Shown one piece after another: positions 1 through 9,055 of a stretch of DNA of 56,554 nucleotides (the first letter of the stretch is position 1; each line of letters begins with the position of its first letter). The notes under the pieces were generated by a model. It saw nothing but the letters and a program-made list of their open reading frames with translations, was not told where the DNA came from and searched no databases. The DNA comes from Mucilaginibacter sp. (GTDB lineage Bacteria > Bacteroidota > Bacteroidia > Sphingobacteriales > Sphingobacteriaceae). The DNA is taken from contig JANXTT010000010.1 in assembly GCA_025352225.1 (NCBI GenBank), positions 1 through 56,554 on the forward strand. Reading direction: 5' to 3'. The position numbers and the translations under genes are program-made.

Positions 1-273
1 CTGATTACCAGTAAAGATAATTCAGTAGATACACTTATTGAAACTGGTAAACAAATGCAAAGGCTTTTTTTAAAAGTGCGGGATAAGGGTATTGCAATGC
101 ATCCTATGACACAGATATTAGAAGAAGCGGCAACTAATCAAACCGTAAATCGCTTGATTGGCATAACCGATAATGTGCAATTTATATTGCGGATAGGCTA
201 TCTAAAAACCTATCCCGAACCTGTATCACTCAGGCGGCCAGTCGATTGTTTTATACGCGCTGCCCGGTCTTAA
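1..273 (+). CDS. Nitroreductase-like protein, C-terminal fragment (5' end outside window)
   Basis: The frame is open from base 1 and ends at a TAA at 271-273, so about 90 residues of the C-terminus are present. The visible part contains the stretch HPMTQILEE and ends in YPEPVSLRRPVDCFI. These resemble the C-terminal region of Acg-type FMN-binding nitroreductases, where a conserved Pro/Arg-rich end follows an RIGY-like strand (here LRIGYL). The flavin-binding N-terminal part is not in the window, so function rests on this tail only. The next gene on the same strand starts 180 bases later. Confidence 0.6.
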   Translation: MITSKDNSVDTLIETGKQMQRLFLKVRDKGIAMHPMTQILEEAATNQTVNRLIGITDNVQFILRIGYLKTYPEPVSLRRPVDCFIRAARS

Positions 274-455
274 CTTATTTTGATATATAGCCATGGAAAA
301 ATACTCATTATCAACGGGTACCCAAATGCTGAAAGTTTTTTGCTCCGCCCATAGTTGAGCTTGACCAATCCTGTATATAATTACTGGTTGATATTTGGTA
401 TCGGCAATGAAAAAGAGAAGCAGTGGACAGAAAATAAATTTAACAGATCGCGAAC

Positions 456-1250
456 ATGGATAAAAGTGCAATAGGTAAAAAGTCACCGCTAACATTCTTT
501 TTGCTTGTTTTTGCGCTTTCAATCCCTTTTTGGACGCTAGGCGCCCTTGCGGCTGGTTGGGCAAATATACTGCCTGCGAAACTTCCGATAAGTGCATTAA
601 TGACCTTTTGCCCCTTATTAGCGGCTACAATACTTGTTTATAGGGAACGAAGAATTCAAGGTATTAAGGAACTGTTCAAACTATCCTTCGACCTTAAAAA
701 GATAAAGGATCCCAAATGGTATATACCCGTAGTTTTTTTGATGCCTGCCATCGCATTGCTTTCTAATTGGTACAGAAACATGACCTGGACAATTATACCC
801 GAACCCCAAACGAGCCTTTTATCAATTTCAGGTTTATTTATGATGTTTTTTATTGGCGCCATGGGCGAAGAACTGGGCTGGAGTGGTTATATAATCGACC
901 CATTACAAAGCCGGAACGGCGCATTTAAGGCCAGTTTAATCCTTGGTTTTGTTTGGGCAATATGGCATATTATCCCTTATTACCAAATGCATCAAACATT
1001 AGGCTGGATTTTATGGCAATGTATAGCTACCGTCTGTTTACGGATAATTATGGTTTGGCTCTTCAACAATACCGGTAAAAGTGTTTTTGCGATGGTGGTC
1101 TTTCATGCCATGATCAATCTAAGTCCGTTCCTGATCCCCAATAATCGCCCATACTTTGGCACATTTATCTTTGCTGTTTTATTAATGCTGACTGTTACAA
1201 TAGTTATTTACGTGTGGGGCTCAAAAATGCTCACTAAATATAGATTTTAA
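456..1250 (+). CDS. CPBP family intramembrane metalloprotease (CAAX protease-like)
   Basis: A 264-residue polytopic membrane protein. It carries the three motifs of the CPBP/Abi family: the glutamate pair in GEELGWSGY near residue 140, the histidine in FVWAIWHIIPYY near residue 170, and FHAMINLS near residue 220. The EE and His residues are the expected metal-binding and catalytic groups of a membrane-embedded glutamyl protease. The arginine usual in EExxxR is replaced by a GWxGY arrangement, which many bacterial CPBP proteins share. The hydrophobic segments alternate with short loops as expected. Known roles in bacteria range from bacteriocin self-immunity to membrane-protein maturation, and nothing here identifies the substrate. 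The next reading frame begins two bases after its stop, which suggests co-transcription. Confidence 0.85.
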   Translation: MDKSAIGKKSPLTFFLLVFALSIPFWTLGALAAGWANILPAKLPISALMTFCPLLAATILVYRERRIQGIKELFKLSFDLKKIKDPKWYIPVVFLMPAIALLSNWYRNMTWTIIPEPQTSLLSISGLFMMFFIGAMGEELGWSGYIIDPLQSRNGAFKASLILGFVWAIWHIIPYYQMHQTLGWILWQCIATVCLRIIMVWLFNNTGKSVFAMVVFHAMINLSPFLIPNNRPYFGTFIFAVLLMLTVTIVIYVWGSKMLTKYRF

Positions 1251-1252
1251 TT

Positions 1253-1721
1253 ATGGGAACAAAAGCTGCCCGTAAAACACTCTTGATTTTATTGGCCTTT
1301 CTCGGTTTGGGGGCTATGAGCGGCGGTGCCGTGTTGATTATTTCGCCCATGGGCAATCTGATTGGAATGCAGTTGTCGATGTTGGTAAATTCGCCTTTTC
1401 ATACTTTTGTGATACCAGGAATTATTTTGTTTGCTGCGGGTGGCCTTGTGCCATGCCTGTTAATTATAGCATTATTGAAGCAATCAAAATCTGTGCTGGT
1501 CGAAAAACTCAATTTCTTTCGTGTATACATTGGTCATGGTCATATTGTATTTACATAGCCTTTGCCTTATTATTTGGATACAGATTGAAATGATTTATCT
1601 GCAAACTGTTCATTGGCTGCATTCCTTCTACATGTTTTTTGCAATGGTCATAATTTTTGTAACGTTACTGCCATCAGTCAGAAGTTTATATAAAGAACCA
1701 CGTTTATCAAATGAAATATAA
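1253..1721 (+). pseudogene. Small four-helix membrane protein, disrupted by two frameshifts
   Basis: The first frame (1253-1558) encodes a hydrophobic protein with the stretch SGGAVLIISPMGNLIGM followed by NSPFHTFVIPGIILF. It then runs into the unrelated tail YIGHGHIVFT and stops. The expected continuation is visible in the other two frames: HWSWSYCIYIAFAL at 1528-1569, then LIIWIQIEMIYL and FVTLLPSVRSLYK up to the stop at 1719-1721. Joined, the pieces read as one membrane protein of about 155 residues with four hydrophobic segments, a pattern I associate with an uncharacterised small bacterial membrane family. Two shifts within about 45 bases mean either recent gene decay or clustered sequencing errors. 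The gene sits 2 bases after the CPBP protease and overlaps the next start by 11 bases, as in an operon. Confidence 0.65.
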
Positions 1722-2544
1722 CATCACTATAATAATTACAGCGATAATAATAGGGCTTCTTTTAACTATATTAATTATACGAAGGTTTGTCCTATCAATT
1801 ATATTTAGTAAAGAAGTAAAAAATCTGTTCGCACAATCAAAGTCTGTTTCAAGCAAAAAATTTACTTATACGCAATTAGTAGGCCTACCCGAACCTGTAC
1901 AACGATATTTTAGATTGGTTTTGAAAGACGGCCAGCCCTATATCAGTTATGTGAGGATGACACATGATGGGCAATTTAAAACCGGAGCAGGTAAAGGCTG
2001 GATAAACATTCTCGGAGAACAATATGCCACTACTGAAAAGCCGGGATTCATTTGGAAAGGTAATACCAAAATGTTTATAGCCCGTGATATGTATATCGGA
2101 GATAAGGGGCGGCTTGTGGTATCATTGTTCTCTGTTTGTAATATTGTAAATGGCGCAGGCACAGCATTTGACCAAGGGGAACTATTACGTTGGCTTGGTG
2201 AAAGTGTTATATATCCAACCAATTTATTACCCAGCAAAAATTCACAATGGTCGGCAATTGATAGTCATACAGCTAAATTTGCCTTCAATTATAATGGTTT
2301 GTATCTGTTTTATGTCGTAACGTTTAATAATGCTGGCGAAATAATACAGCTTGAAACAAAACGATATATGGATGACGATCATTTAGAAACATGGATTATA
2401 AAACCAGCACTGTATAAAGAAATGAATAATGTAATTGTTCCTACGGCTTTTGAAGTTTTGTGGAGGTTAAAAACCGGAGATTTGAGTTATGCAAAGTTTA
2501 ATATGAAAAAGATTGAATATGATAATCCTCGAAGATTCGAATAG
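1711..2544 (+). CDS. DUF6544 family protein, membrane-anchored
   Basis: A 277-residue protein with one strongly hydrophobic N-terminal segment (about residues 5-27), then a soluble domain. The domain starts with LPEPVQRYFR, continues through a GxFKTGxGxGW segment and GFIWKG, and includes the acidic/arginine motif QGELLRWLGES followed by YPTNLLP. This order matches the DUF6544 family of uncharacterised proteins, found mostly in Bacteroidota and Actinobacteria and often near membrane proteins. No enzymatic role is established. The start codon lies inside the end of the disrupted upstream gene, so the CPBP protease, the small membrane protein and this gene probably form one transcription unit. 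Confidence 0.75.
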   Translation: MKYNITIIITAIIIGLLLTILIIRRFVLSIIFSKEVKNLFAQSKSVSSKKFTYTQLVGLPEPVQRYFRLVLKDGQPYISYVRMTHDGQFKTGAGKGWINILGEQYATTEKPGFIWKGNTKMFIARDMYIGDKGRLVVSLFSVCNIVNGAGTAFDQGELLRWLGESVIYPTNLLPSKNSQWSAIDSHTAKFAFNYNGLYLFYVVTFNNAGEIIQLETKRYMDDDHLETWIIKPALYKEMNNVIVPTAFEVLWRLKTGDLSYAKFNMKKIEYDNPRRFE

Positions 2545-2649
2545 GGAAAGATGGATTTCAAATCAATCGTGATCTTTATTGCTGATTTTTAGCATACAAC
2601 ACTTCCTTAACCTGGGCAATTAAGGATTCCATTCTTCTCTGTATTTTCT

Positions 2650-4356
2650 TTAATATTTTCCATCGCCAGTAATAATCATAGCGGCCAGATGCTCATCAAG
2701 GTGGTAAATATCTTTTCTGAAATTTAATTTGTAATTGCGATCTGTAAATGCCGTAAAGTAGGCTATAAATACAGGCACTTTATTGCTTAAAGTTAAATAC
2801 TGTTGTTTGCCAGAGTGCATCGCCAGCGTTATTTTATTTAAATCCCAATCCTTGTTATTTGTAAGAAGAAAGCTGGCTAACTTAACAGGCTCCATTACAC
2901 GTATGCAGCCATGGCTAAAAGCTCGTGTAGATTCATCAAATAAAGATTTGGAGGGCGTGTCGTGCAGGTAAATATTGTAGCTGTTTGGGAATAAGAATTT
3001 AATAAGGCCCAACGAATTTTCGGGTCCAGGCTTTTGCCTTACTACAGGCAAACCATTTTGCTTACCTGTAATTTCCATCTGATGATTATTGATATAATCG
3101 GGATCTCTTTTTATTCCAGGGATAATTTCCTTTTTAACAATACTTTCCGGAACATTCCAATAAGGGCTAAACACGATGTATTTAATTTCGCCATAAAAAA
3201 CCGAGGTTTGATGGACCGTTTGCCCGACAACAACATTACTACTCCATAATAAACTATCGGCATGGTAAACATGCAGTTTAAATTCAGGAATGTTTACCGC
3301 TACGTAGTCTGCATCTAAACTTACAGGCAACCATCGGCTCCGCTCCATATTCACCAAAATTTGTTCGATCCTGCTTCTCAAAGGCACGTTCATTTCATTA
3401 ACAGTGTTTCTATCCATCAAACCATCCGCAACAAGCCCGTGCCGTATCTGGAATTGCTGTAACCCGATTTTTAAACCGCTATCGTAAGTCCGATTCAGTG
3501 TGTCGCCACGGTAATCGCCCAATTTATACAGGCGGCTTTTAACTTGCGCGATCACAAAAGAGGTATCACCCATCTTGAATTTGTTATTATTGGTAACTAT
3601 TGGCAGCCAGTTATCACTTATATCCAGCGCCTTATACTTCCGTAAAAATTTTCTTAATAACTCGTATTGCCGGTATACTGGTTCATGTAACGAGAATTGC
3701 TTTGCCGGTTCCTTTAAAATGCTATCCAGATATTTATCATAAGCAACTTTTTTCCTCGGTACGTACCAACCAGCGGCTGTACTAACCGAATCATCCATTC
3801 CTCTCCATACAAGTTTCGAAAAAATAAAATATTGTGCAGTAAGCATTAGCTCGAGCGTAATGTGAGGTTGCTTTTTATTGCTTTTAGTATCTTCCGCGTC
3901 TAACAATGAATCAAGAGCCTTTGGGTAAGGTATTTGTTTATAAACTCCTTCATTCTGCAGGTTCATCATCCTGTTTGATAAATTACTCGCCTGTTCAATC
4001 AATACATTATTATCAAACCATGCGTAGGCAAAGTGCCTATTGCTGTAAAAGGCCATTATTTGGCTGTCGTAACTTTTTATCGCCGGATAAGTTTCTAGGA
4101 AAGTCTTTATTTGTATACTATCGAACGTAACTTTTGCCTGCCCACTAAAATTACCCGGAATAGTTTTATCCCAATCATTGGTTAGTGAATCAGCCGGATG
4201 TTTTTTAGGAACCTGTTGACTACAACCAATGAAGGAAAAGCTACAGATCATCAAGAAAAGAAAAATATATTTATAATAGCCCTGTTCCTTATCGTATTTA
4301 TCAAAATATATATTTGACCAAATTGGCTTCACCGTGTTTATTTGACCGTGCTTCAT
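2650..4356 (-). CDS. L,D-transpeptidase (YcbB/LdtD-like), predicted lipoprotein
   Basis: A 568-residue cell-wall enzyme. A hydrophobic stretch ends in a lipobox-like FIGC (Cys45), preceded by an unusually long N-terminal leader, so the true start may be internal. A scaffold domain follows, then a peptidoglycan-binding domain around residues 265-335 (repeat ending in LVADGLMDRNTV), then a YkuD catalytic domain from about residue 355. The catalytic signature is present: YLHDTP, then SHGCIRVM with the nucleophile Cys484. Such enzymes make 3-3 cross-links between meso-diaminopimelate residues in peptidoglycan or attach proteins to it. The domain order matches the YcbB/LdtD branch rather than small ErfK enzymes. 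It is transcribed away from the phosphorylase-like gene across a 278-bp intergenic region. Confidence 0.9.
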   Translation of the reverse strand: MKHGQINTVKPIWSNIYFDKYDKEQGYYKYIFLFLMICSFSFIGCSQQVPKKHPADSLTNDWDKTIPGNFSGQAKVTFDSIQIKTFLETYPAIKSYDSQIMAFYSNRHFAYAWFDNNVLIEQASNLSNRMMNLQNEGVYKQIPYPKALDSLLDAEDTKSNKKQPHITLELMLTAQYFIFSKLVWRGMDDSVSTAAGWYVPRKKVAYDKYLDSILKEPAKQFSLHEPVYRQYELLRKFLRKYKALDISDNWLPIVTNNNKFKMGDTSFVIAQVKSRLYKLGDYRGDTLNRTYDSGLKIGLQQFQIRHGLVADGLMDRNTVNEMNVPLRSRIEQILVNMERSRWLPVSLDADYVAVNIPEFKLHVYHADSLLWSSNVVVGQTVHQTSVFYGEIKYIVFSPYWNVPESIVKKEIIPGIKRDPDYINNHQMEITGKQNGLPVVRQKPGPENSLGLIKFLFPNSYNIYLHDTPSKSLFDESTRAFSHGCIRVMEPVKLASFLLTNNKDWDLNKITLAMHSGKQQYLTLSNKVPVFIAYFTAFTDRNYKLNFRKDIYHLDEHLAAMIITGDGKY

Positions 4357-4454
4357 ATTGCAACTTCCTCTCGTTATTAAACAGAATCGTCAACAATCAA
4401 AAATGAGGTTTTGCTACTGTGATCTGTTATGCAATTCTTTGTATTCGTTACATC

Positions 4455-4604
4455 ATTCACACTTTTATGGTGTGATTCAAGCAAATACCAATAATAAATG
4501 TGTGAATAATGTAATCTATTAACAGAGTTGTGTAATACCTTGAATACAAATGTCGCCATCTTTATCTAAAGTTTACTAGTCTATAAATACATGTCTATTC
4601 ACAC
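4455..4604. promoter_or_regulatory. Repeated ATTCACAC octamers in a divergent intergenic region
   Basis: Between the L,D-transpeptidase and the phosphorylase-like gene the octamer ATTCACAC occurs at 4455-4462 and 4597-4604 on the plus strand and at 4500-4507 on the minus strand. A one-mismatch copy on the minus strand is at 4470-4477. The first and the mismatched copy form an inverted repeat with a 7-base spacer. Repeats of this kind between divergent genes can be operator sites, but no regulator is identified and the region is AT-rich. Confidence 0.3.
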
Positions 4605-4634
4605 GAATAATCCTAACATCTGGGATAAAATAAA

Positions 4635-6302
4635 ATGGGCCAAAAAGAAATGATAAATAAAGATGAAGTTTTTGGTTATACACCCGATCCAAAATATAAA
4701 ACATCAGTGGCTTACTTTTCGATGGAGTTTGCTATTGATCAATCGCTAAAAATATACAGCGGCGGATTGGGTTTTCTTTCAGGTTCGCACTTACGCAGCG
4801 CGTACGAGTTAAAGCAAAATTTTGTAGGGATAGGTATGTTGTGGAAATATGGCTATTACGACCAAATAAGAGATGCCGACGCCTTAATGAAACCCCAATT
4901 TGTTGAAAAGGCATATTTCTTTCTCCAGGATACAGGCGTAGTTTTTACAGTACCAGTCCATGGATCACCGGTACATGTAAAGGCTTACCTCTTAAAGCCC
5001 GAAACATTCGGCTCGGCACCCTTGTTTTTATTAAGTACCGATATCCAAGAGAATGATGAGATGTCGCGCAGTATTACCCACCATTTATATGACCCCAATG
5101 AAGCTACGCGTATTGCACAAAGCATTATTTTGGGTATTGGCGGTGCCATGTTGTTGGAAATTTTAGGTCTGGAACCTGATGTTTATCACATGAACGAAGG
5201 GCATGCAGTATCGCTTAACTTCTATTTATATGCCAAATATAAAAGCTTGGATGAAGTAAAAAAACGCGTTGTATTTACTACACATACACCCGAAATGGCT
5301 GGAAACGAAGAACATAGTTATGATCTGCTAAACGAGATGTCGTTTTTTTACCATTTGCAGGGGCGTGAAGTAAAAACACTATTAGGTATGGATGGCTATA
5401 ATTTCAATTACACGTTGGCTGCCCTGAAGCTTTCGCGTAAAGCAAATGGCGTTTCAAAAATTCACGGAGAAATAGCCCGGCAAATGTGGAGCGGCAACCC
5501 CGGAGTTTGCACCATTACGTCTGTTACTAACGCGCAGAACAAAGCCTATTGGCAGGATACAATACTGGATAATGCAATTCGCAGCAACAACGATGAAGCA
5601 ATCGTCATTCGGAAAAAGGAAATGAAAAAGGCATTGTTTAAGGTAGTGGCCGACCAATGTGGTAAGATTTTTGATGAAAATGTATTGACAATTGTTTGGG
5701 CCAGGCGATTTGCGGGCTATAAACGCGCCGACCTGCTAATGAATGATTGGGGGCGGTTTTTAAATTTGGTAAACAGTACCGAATTTCCCGTACAGATCAT
5801 TTGGGCTGGGAAACCATATCCTGAAGACTCCGGAGCGATTGGTTTATTTAACCAGATCATAACCAGAGTTAAACCATTTAAAAACTGCGTGGTGCTTATC
5901 GGCTACGAACTTGAACTATCCATGTTGTTAAAACGTGGCTCCGACGTATGGTTAAATAATCCCCGAATGTACCGGGAAGCCTCGGGCACCAGCGGAATGG
6001 CCGCCGCCATGAATGGTTCTGTTAATGTTTCTATTCCAGATGGTTGGGTGCCCGAGTTTGCCATTGACAAAGAAAACTGCTTTTTGATTCAACCTGCTTC
6101 TGATCGCCTATCTGAAGTAGAAAAGGATAAGGAAGAAAATATTCATTTGATGGATACTTTGGAAAATGTGGTGCTGCCCATGTATTTTAAAAACCATACG
6201 CAATGGTTAAATATTATTAAAAAAGCCGCTTTTGATATTATACCTGCATTTGAATCGGGTAGACTGGCCGACGAATATTATGAGAAGATATACAAAGTTT
6301 AA
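4635..6302 (+). CDS. GT35 glycogen/alpha-glucan phosphorylase homologue lacking the PLP lysine
   Basis: A 555-residue protein of the short (TIGR02094-like) alpha-glucan phosphorylase type. Recognisable motifs in order are VAYFSMEFAID and YSGGLGFLSG near the N-terminus, HMNEGHA near residue 190, THTPEMAGNE, the sugar-phosphate-binding WARRFAGYKR near residue 355, and EASGTSGMAAAMNG near residue 448-461. In characterised phosphorylases this last motif reads GTGNMK or GTSGMK, and the lysine forms the Schiff base with pyridoxal phosphate. Here the equivalent residue is Ala456 (codon at 6000-6002). The GT-B fold motifs are otherwise kept. It may be a non-phosphorolytic glycosyltransferase or a regulatory homologue in glycogen metabolism, rather than an active phosphorylase. 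It is followed after 122 bases by the Mg2+ ATPase gene. Confidence 0.85.
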   Translation: MGQKEMINKDEVFGYTPDPKYKTSVAYFSMEFAIDQSLKIYSGGLGFLSGSHLRSAYELKQNFVGIGMLWKYGYYDQIRDADALMKPQFVEKAYFFLQDTGVVFTVPVHGSPVHVKAYLLKPETFGSAPLFLLSTDIQENDEMSRSITHHLYDPNEATRIAQSIILGIGGAMLLEILGLEPDVYHMNEGHAVSLNFYLYAKYKSLDEVKKRVVFTTHTPEMAGNEEHSYDLLNEMSFFYHLQGREVKTLLGMDGYNFNYTLAALKLSRKANGVSKIHGEIARQMWSGNPGVCTITSVTNAQNKAYWQDTILDNAIRSNNDEAIVIRKKEMKKALFKVVADQCGKIFDENVLTIVWARRFAGYKRADLLMNDWGRFLNLVNSTEFPVQIIWAGKPYPEDSGAIGLFNQIITRVKPFKNCVVLIGYELELSMLLKRGSDVWLNNPRMYREASGTSGMAAAMNGSVNVSIPDGWVPEFAIDKENCFLIQPASDRLSEVEKDKEENIHLMDTLENVVLPMYFKNHTQWLNIIKKAAFDIIPAFESGRLADEYYEKIYKV

Positions 6303-6424
6303 TTCCTATGCCGAAGCAGAACATGCAGCAAAATATACGATTACTCTTGCGCAAAAAAAAGGCCGATATTTTTTCTTTTTATATCAGAGTACCAGTATTC
6401 ATCTTCTCTCAATAATTCATCACA

Positions 6425-8956
6425 TTGGAAAACATAAAAGACCCTATAAAGAGTTTCTGGCAATTCAGTAATGAGGAAGCATTTAAACAATTGTCTGCCA
6501 ATAAGAACGGGCTCGATGATCAGGAAGCTAACAGAAGATTAAAGGTGTATGGCCCTAATACCATAAAGCCAGGTTCAAGGTCGTCGATTATTTTTTTATT
6601 CTTATCGCAGTTCAAAAGCCCGATAACCCTGATGTTAATTGCAGCGGCCTTGTTATCAGCAGGCCTGGGCGATGTTGCAGATACCGTGATCATCCTTGCT
6701 ATTGTCGTGATCAGCAGCTTACTGGGATTTTGGCAGGAAAAAGGCGCGTCGGATGCGGTCAAGGAGTTGATGAAAATGGTACAGTTGCATTGCGATGTGT
6801 TAAGAAAAGGAAAGAAAAAAGAAATAACGGTCGAAGATGTGGTGCCCGGTGATATAGTGATACTATCCGCCGGTGATGTGATACCGGGAGACAGTTTGAT
6901 CCTTGAATCGCAGGAATTATTTGTTGATGAAGCCGCCTTTACCGGTGAAACCTACCCTGTAGAAAAAAACGCCGGGGTTTTGCCTGCCGATACACCCTTG
7001 GCCAAAAGAAGCAATGCCCTGTTTATGGGTTCGCATGTCATCAGTGGCAAAGCCAACGCCTTAATTGTAAAAACAGGGAAACAAACGGAGTTTGGCCAGA
7101 TATCCGCGGGTTTACAGTCCAGGGCGTCCGAAACTGATTTTGAAAAAGGTATCCGCAAGTTTGGTTACATGCTTATGGAGATTACTTTGTTACTTGTGAT
7201 TATCATTTTTGGCATCAATGTATTTTTGCACAAGCCCGTGCTCGATTCCTTCCTATTTTCATTGGCCCTTGCAGTTGGTTTAACACCTCAATTATTGCCT
7301 GCAATAATTAGCGTCAACCTATCTACCGGTGCCCGGCGCATGGCTAAACAACAGGTGATCGTTAAACGATTATCATCCATTGAAAACTTCGGCAGCATGA
7401 ACATTCTTTGTTCGGATAAAACAGGTACCATTACTGAAGGTAAAGTAAAACTGAAAGACACTTTAGATATAACAGGCAAGCACAGCGATAAGGTTTTACA
7501 ATATGCCTGGCTCAACGCCTCCATGCAACAAGGTTTTAATAACCCCATTGACGCGGCTATTTGCGCGGAATATCAAGGCCCGGCAAATACGTTTAAAGTG
7601 CAGGCCGAGATCCCTTATGATTTTATCCGCAAACGCCTCACCATTCAAGTAAAAAACGAAAAGGAAAATTTTGCCATTTCCAAAGGTGCATTAAATAACA
7701 TCTTATCAGTTTGCAGCCATGTTGAAACCGCCGAAGGAAAAGTGGCGGACATAGAAGGCAGCAAAGCATCCATACAGCTACAGTACGAACAATTGAGCGC
7801 GGCTGGCTTCCGCACACTGGGTGTAGCATACAAACCTGCAAATGCCAAACAGGATTTTACCAAAGCCGATGAAAAAGAAATGGTTTTTATAGGTTTCATC
7901 ACCTTATTTGATCCGCTTAAAGCCAACGTTGCTGACCTGATGACCAAAATGAATGACCTTGGCGTTAAGCTTAAATTTATAACGGGCGATAACGCGCTGG
8001 TCGCCAAAAGTCTGGCTTTGCAAATAGGTATCAAAAACCCGCAGATACTTACCGGTTCCGATCTGCTGAAGATGAGCAACTCCGCATTGTTTCATAAAGC
8101 ACCTCTGACCGATGTTTTTGCAGAAGTTGAGCCCAATCAAAAAGAAAGAATCATCGCCATTTTGAAAAAAGCGGGCAATGTGGTGGGTTTTATGGGAGAT
8201 GGCATCAATGACGCCCCGGCATTGCATTCGGCCGATGTGGGTATTTCAGTGAATACCGCAGTTGACGTAGCCAAAGAGGCGGCCGACATCGTATTATTAA
8301 GTAGAGGCCTTGAAGTGTTGATAGATGGCATTATTGAAGGCCGCAAAACTTTTGCCAATACCATGAAATATGTATTCATGTCAACCAGTGCCAATTTCGG
8401 TAATATGTTCAGCATGGCGGGCGCGTCATTGTTCCTTCCATTTTTACCGTTGCTGCCCAAGCAAATATTGCTCACCAACCTGTTGACCGATTTTCCCGAA
8501 ATGGCCATCTCCACAGACAGGGTTGATCGGATAAATATCCAGTCGCCCCAGCATTGGGATTTGGGTTTTATACGCCGTTTCATGATCACCTTTGGCCTGT
8601 TAAGTTCGGTTTTTGACTACATGACCTTCGGTGTATTAATTTACGTACTGCATGCAAAAGAAAAGGCATTCCAAACCAGTTGGTTTATTGAGTCGGTAAT
8701 ATCCGCTATATTAATTGTGCTAGTGGTACGCACCAAACTGCCCTTTTTTAAAAGTCTCCCGGGCAAATGGCTTTCCATCGCTACTATCATTATTTTGATA
8801 TTAGTACTTGCGTTACCCTTTACATCATTAGCTACATGGTTTGGTTTTGCCAGGCTGCCTATAGCTTATTACGGATGGATGTTGCTCATTGTAATGTTCT
8901 ATTTGGCAAGCGCCGAAATAGCTAAACGGTGGTTTTACAGAAAACTAAATAAGTGA
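6425..8956 (+). CDS. mgtA: Magnesium-translocating P-type ATPase, MgtA-like
   Basis: An 843-residue P3B-type ATPase that would import Mg2+ across the inner membrane. Visible parts are an N-terminal cation-ATPase domain, the actuator motif FTGET near residue 175, and the transmembrane motif VGLTPQLLPAIIS before the catalytic site (MgtA proteins usually have LTPEMLP here). The phosphorylation motif CSDKTGT has Asp331. The hinge motif MGDGINDAPAL lies near residue 597, with several C-terminal membrane helices after it. The start is a TTG codon, chosen because the N-terminal cation-ATPase domain begins directly after it and no ATG lies upstream in frame. The sequence resembles MgtA/MgtB more than Ca2+ ATPases. 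No M-box or other riboswitch was recognised upstream. Confidence 0.85.
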   Translation: MENIKDPIKSFWQFSNEEAFKQLSANKNGLDDQEANRRLKVYGPNTIKPGSRSSIIFLFLSQFKSPITLMLIAAALLSAGLGDVADTVIILAIVVISSLLGFWQEKGASDAVKELMKMVQLHCDVLRKGKKKEITVEDVVPGDIVILSAGDVIPGDSLILESQELFVDEAAFTGETYPVEKNAGVLPADTPLAKRSNALFMGSHVISGKANALIVKTGKQTEFGQISAGLQSRASETDFEKGIRKFGYMLMEITLLLVIIIFGINVFLHKPVLDSFLFSLALAVGLTPQLLPAIISVNLSTGARRMAKQQVIVKRLSSIENFGSMNILCSDKTGTITEGKVKLKDTLDITGKHSDKVLQYAWLNASMQQGFNNPIDAAICAEYQGPANTFKVQAEIPYDFIRKRLTIQVKNEKENFAISKGALNNILSVCSHVETAEGKVADIEGSKASIQLQYEQLSAAGFRTLGVAYKPANAKQDFTKADEKEMVFIGFITLFDPLKANVADLMTKMNDLGVKLKFITGDNALVAKSLALQIGIKNPQILTGSDLLKMSNSALFHKAPLTDVFAEVEPNQKERIIAILKKAGNVVGFMGDGINDAPALHSADVGISVNTAVDVAKEAADIVLLSRGLEVLIDGIIEGRKTFANTMKYVFMSTSANFGNMFSMAGASLFLPFLPLLPKQILLTNLLTDFPEMAISTDRVDRINIQSPQHWDLGFIRRFMITFGLLSSVFDYMTFGVLIYVLHAKEKAFQTSWFIESVISAILIVLVVRTKLPFFKSLPGKWLSIATIIILILVLALPFTSLATWFGFARLPIAYYGWMLLIVMFYLASAEIAKRWFYRKLNK

Positions 8957-9055
8957 TAAGGATCATATATCAACTTGTTGGTGATCAGTAAAATATAAAG
9001 CAGATTAGTTGAGTTTTGTGATAGATAACATTTACTTCTACTAAAAAATCAGATC

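Noticed and set aside
226..597. Minus-strand frame of 123 codons with a protein-like stretch (KYQPVIIYRIGQAQLW, then WVPVDNEYFSMAI)
   Set aside because: It overlaps the nitroreductase tail and the start of the CPBP gene. The part outside them is only about 160 bases and has no start codon of its own, so it is most likely chance. A homology search of the central 50 residues would decide.
2578..2690. Minus-strand stretch reading RYDYYWRWKIL and RMESLIAQVKEVLYA before a stop
   Set aside because: Only about 38 codons, partly inside the L,D-transpeptidase gene, with stop codons just upstream; could be a remnant but cannot be supported.
4377..4559. Minus-strand frame of 60 codons between the L,D-transpeptidase and phosphorylase-like genes
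   Set aside because: AT-rich composition, no recognisable motif, and it covers the divergent promoter region with repeated octamers.
6232..6471. Plus-strand frame of 79 codons across the phosphorylase/Mg2+ ATPase junction
   Set aside because: Overlaps the ends of two well-supported genes in another frame and has no protein-like features.
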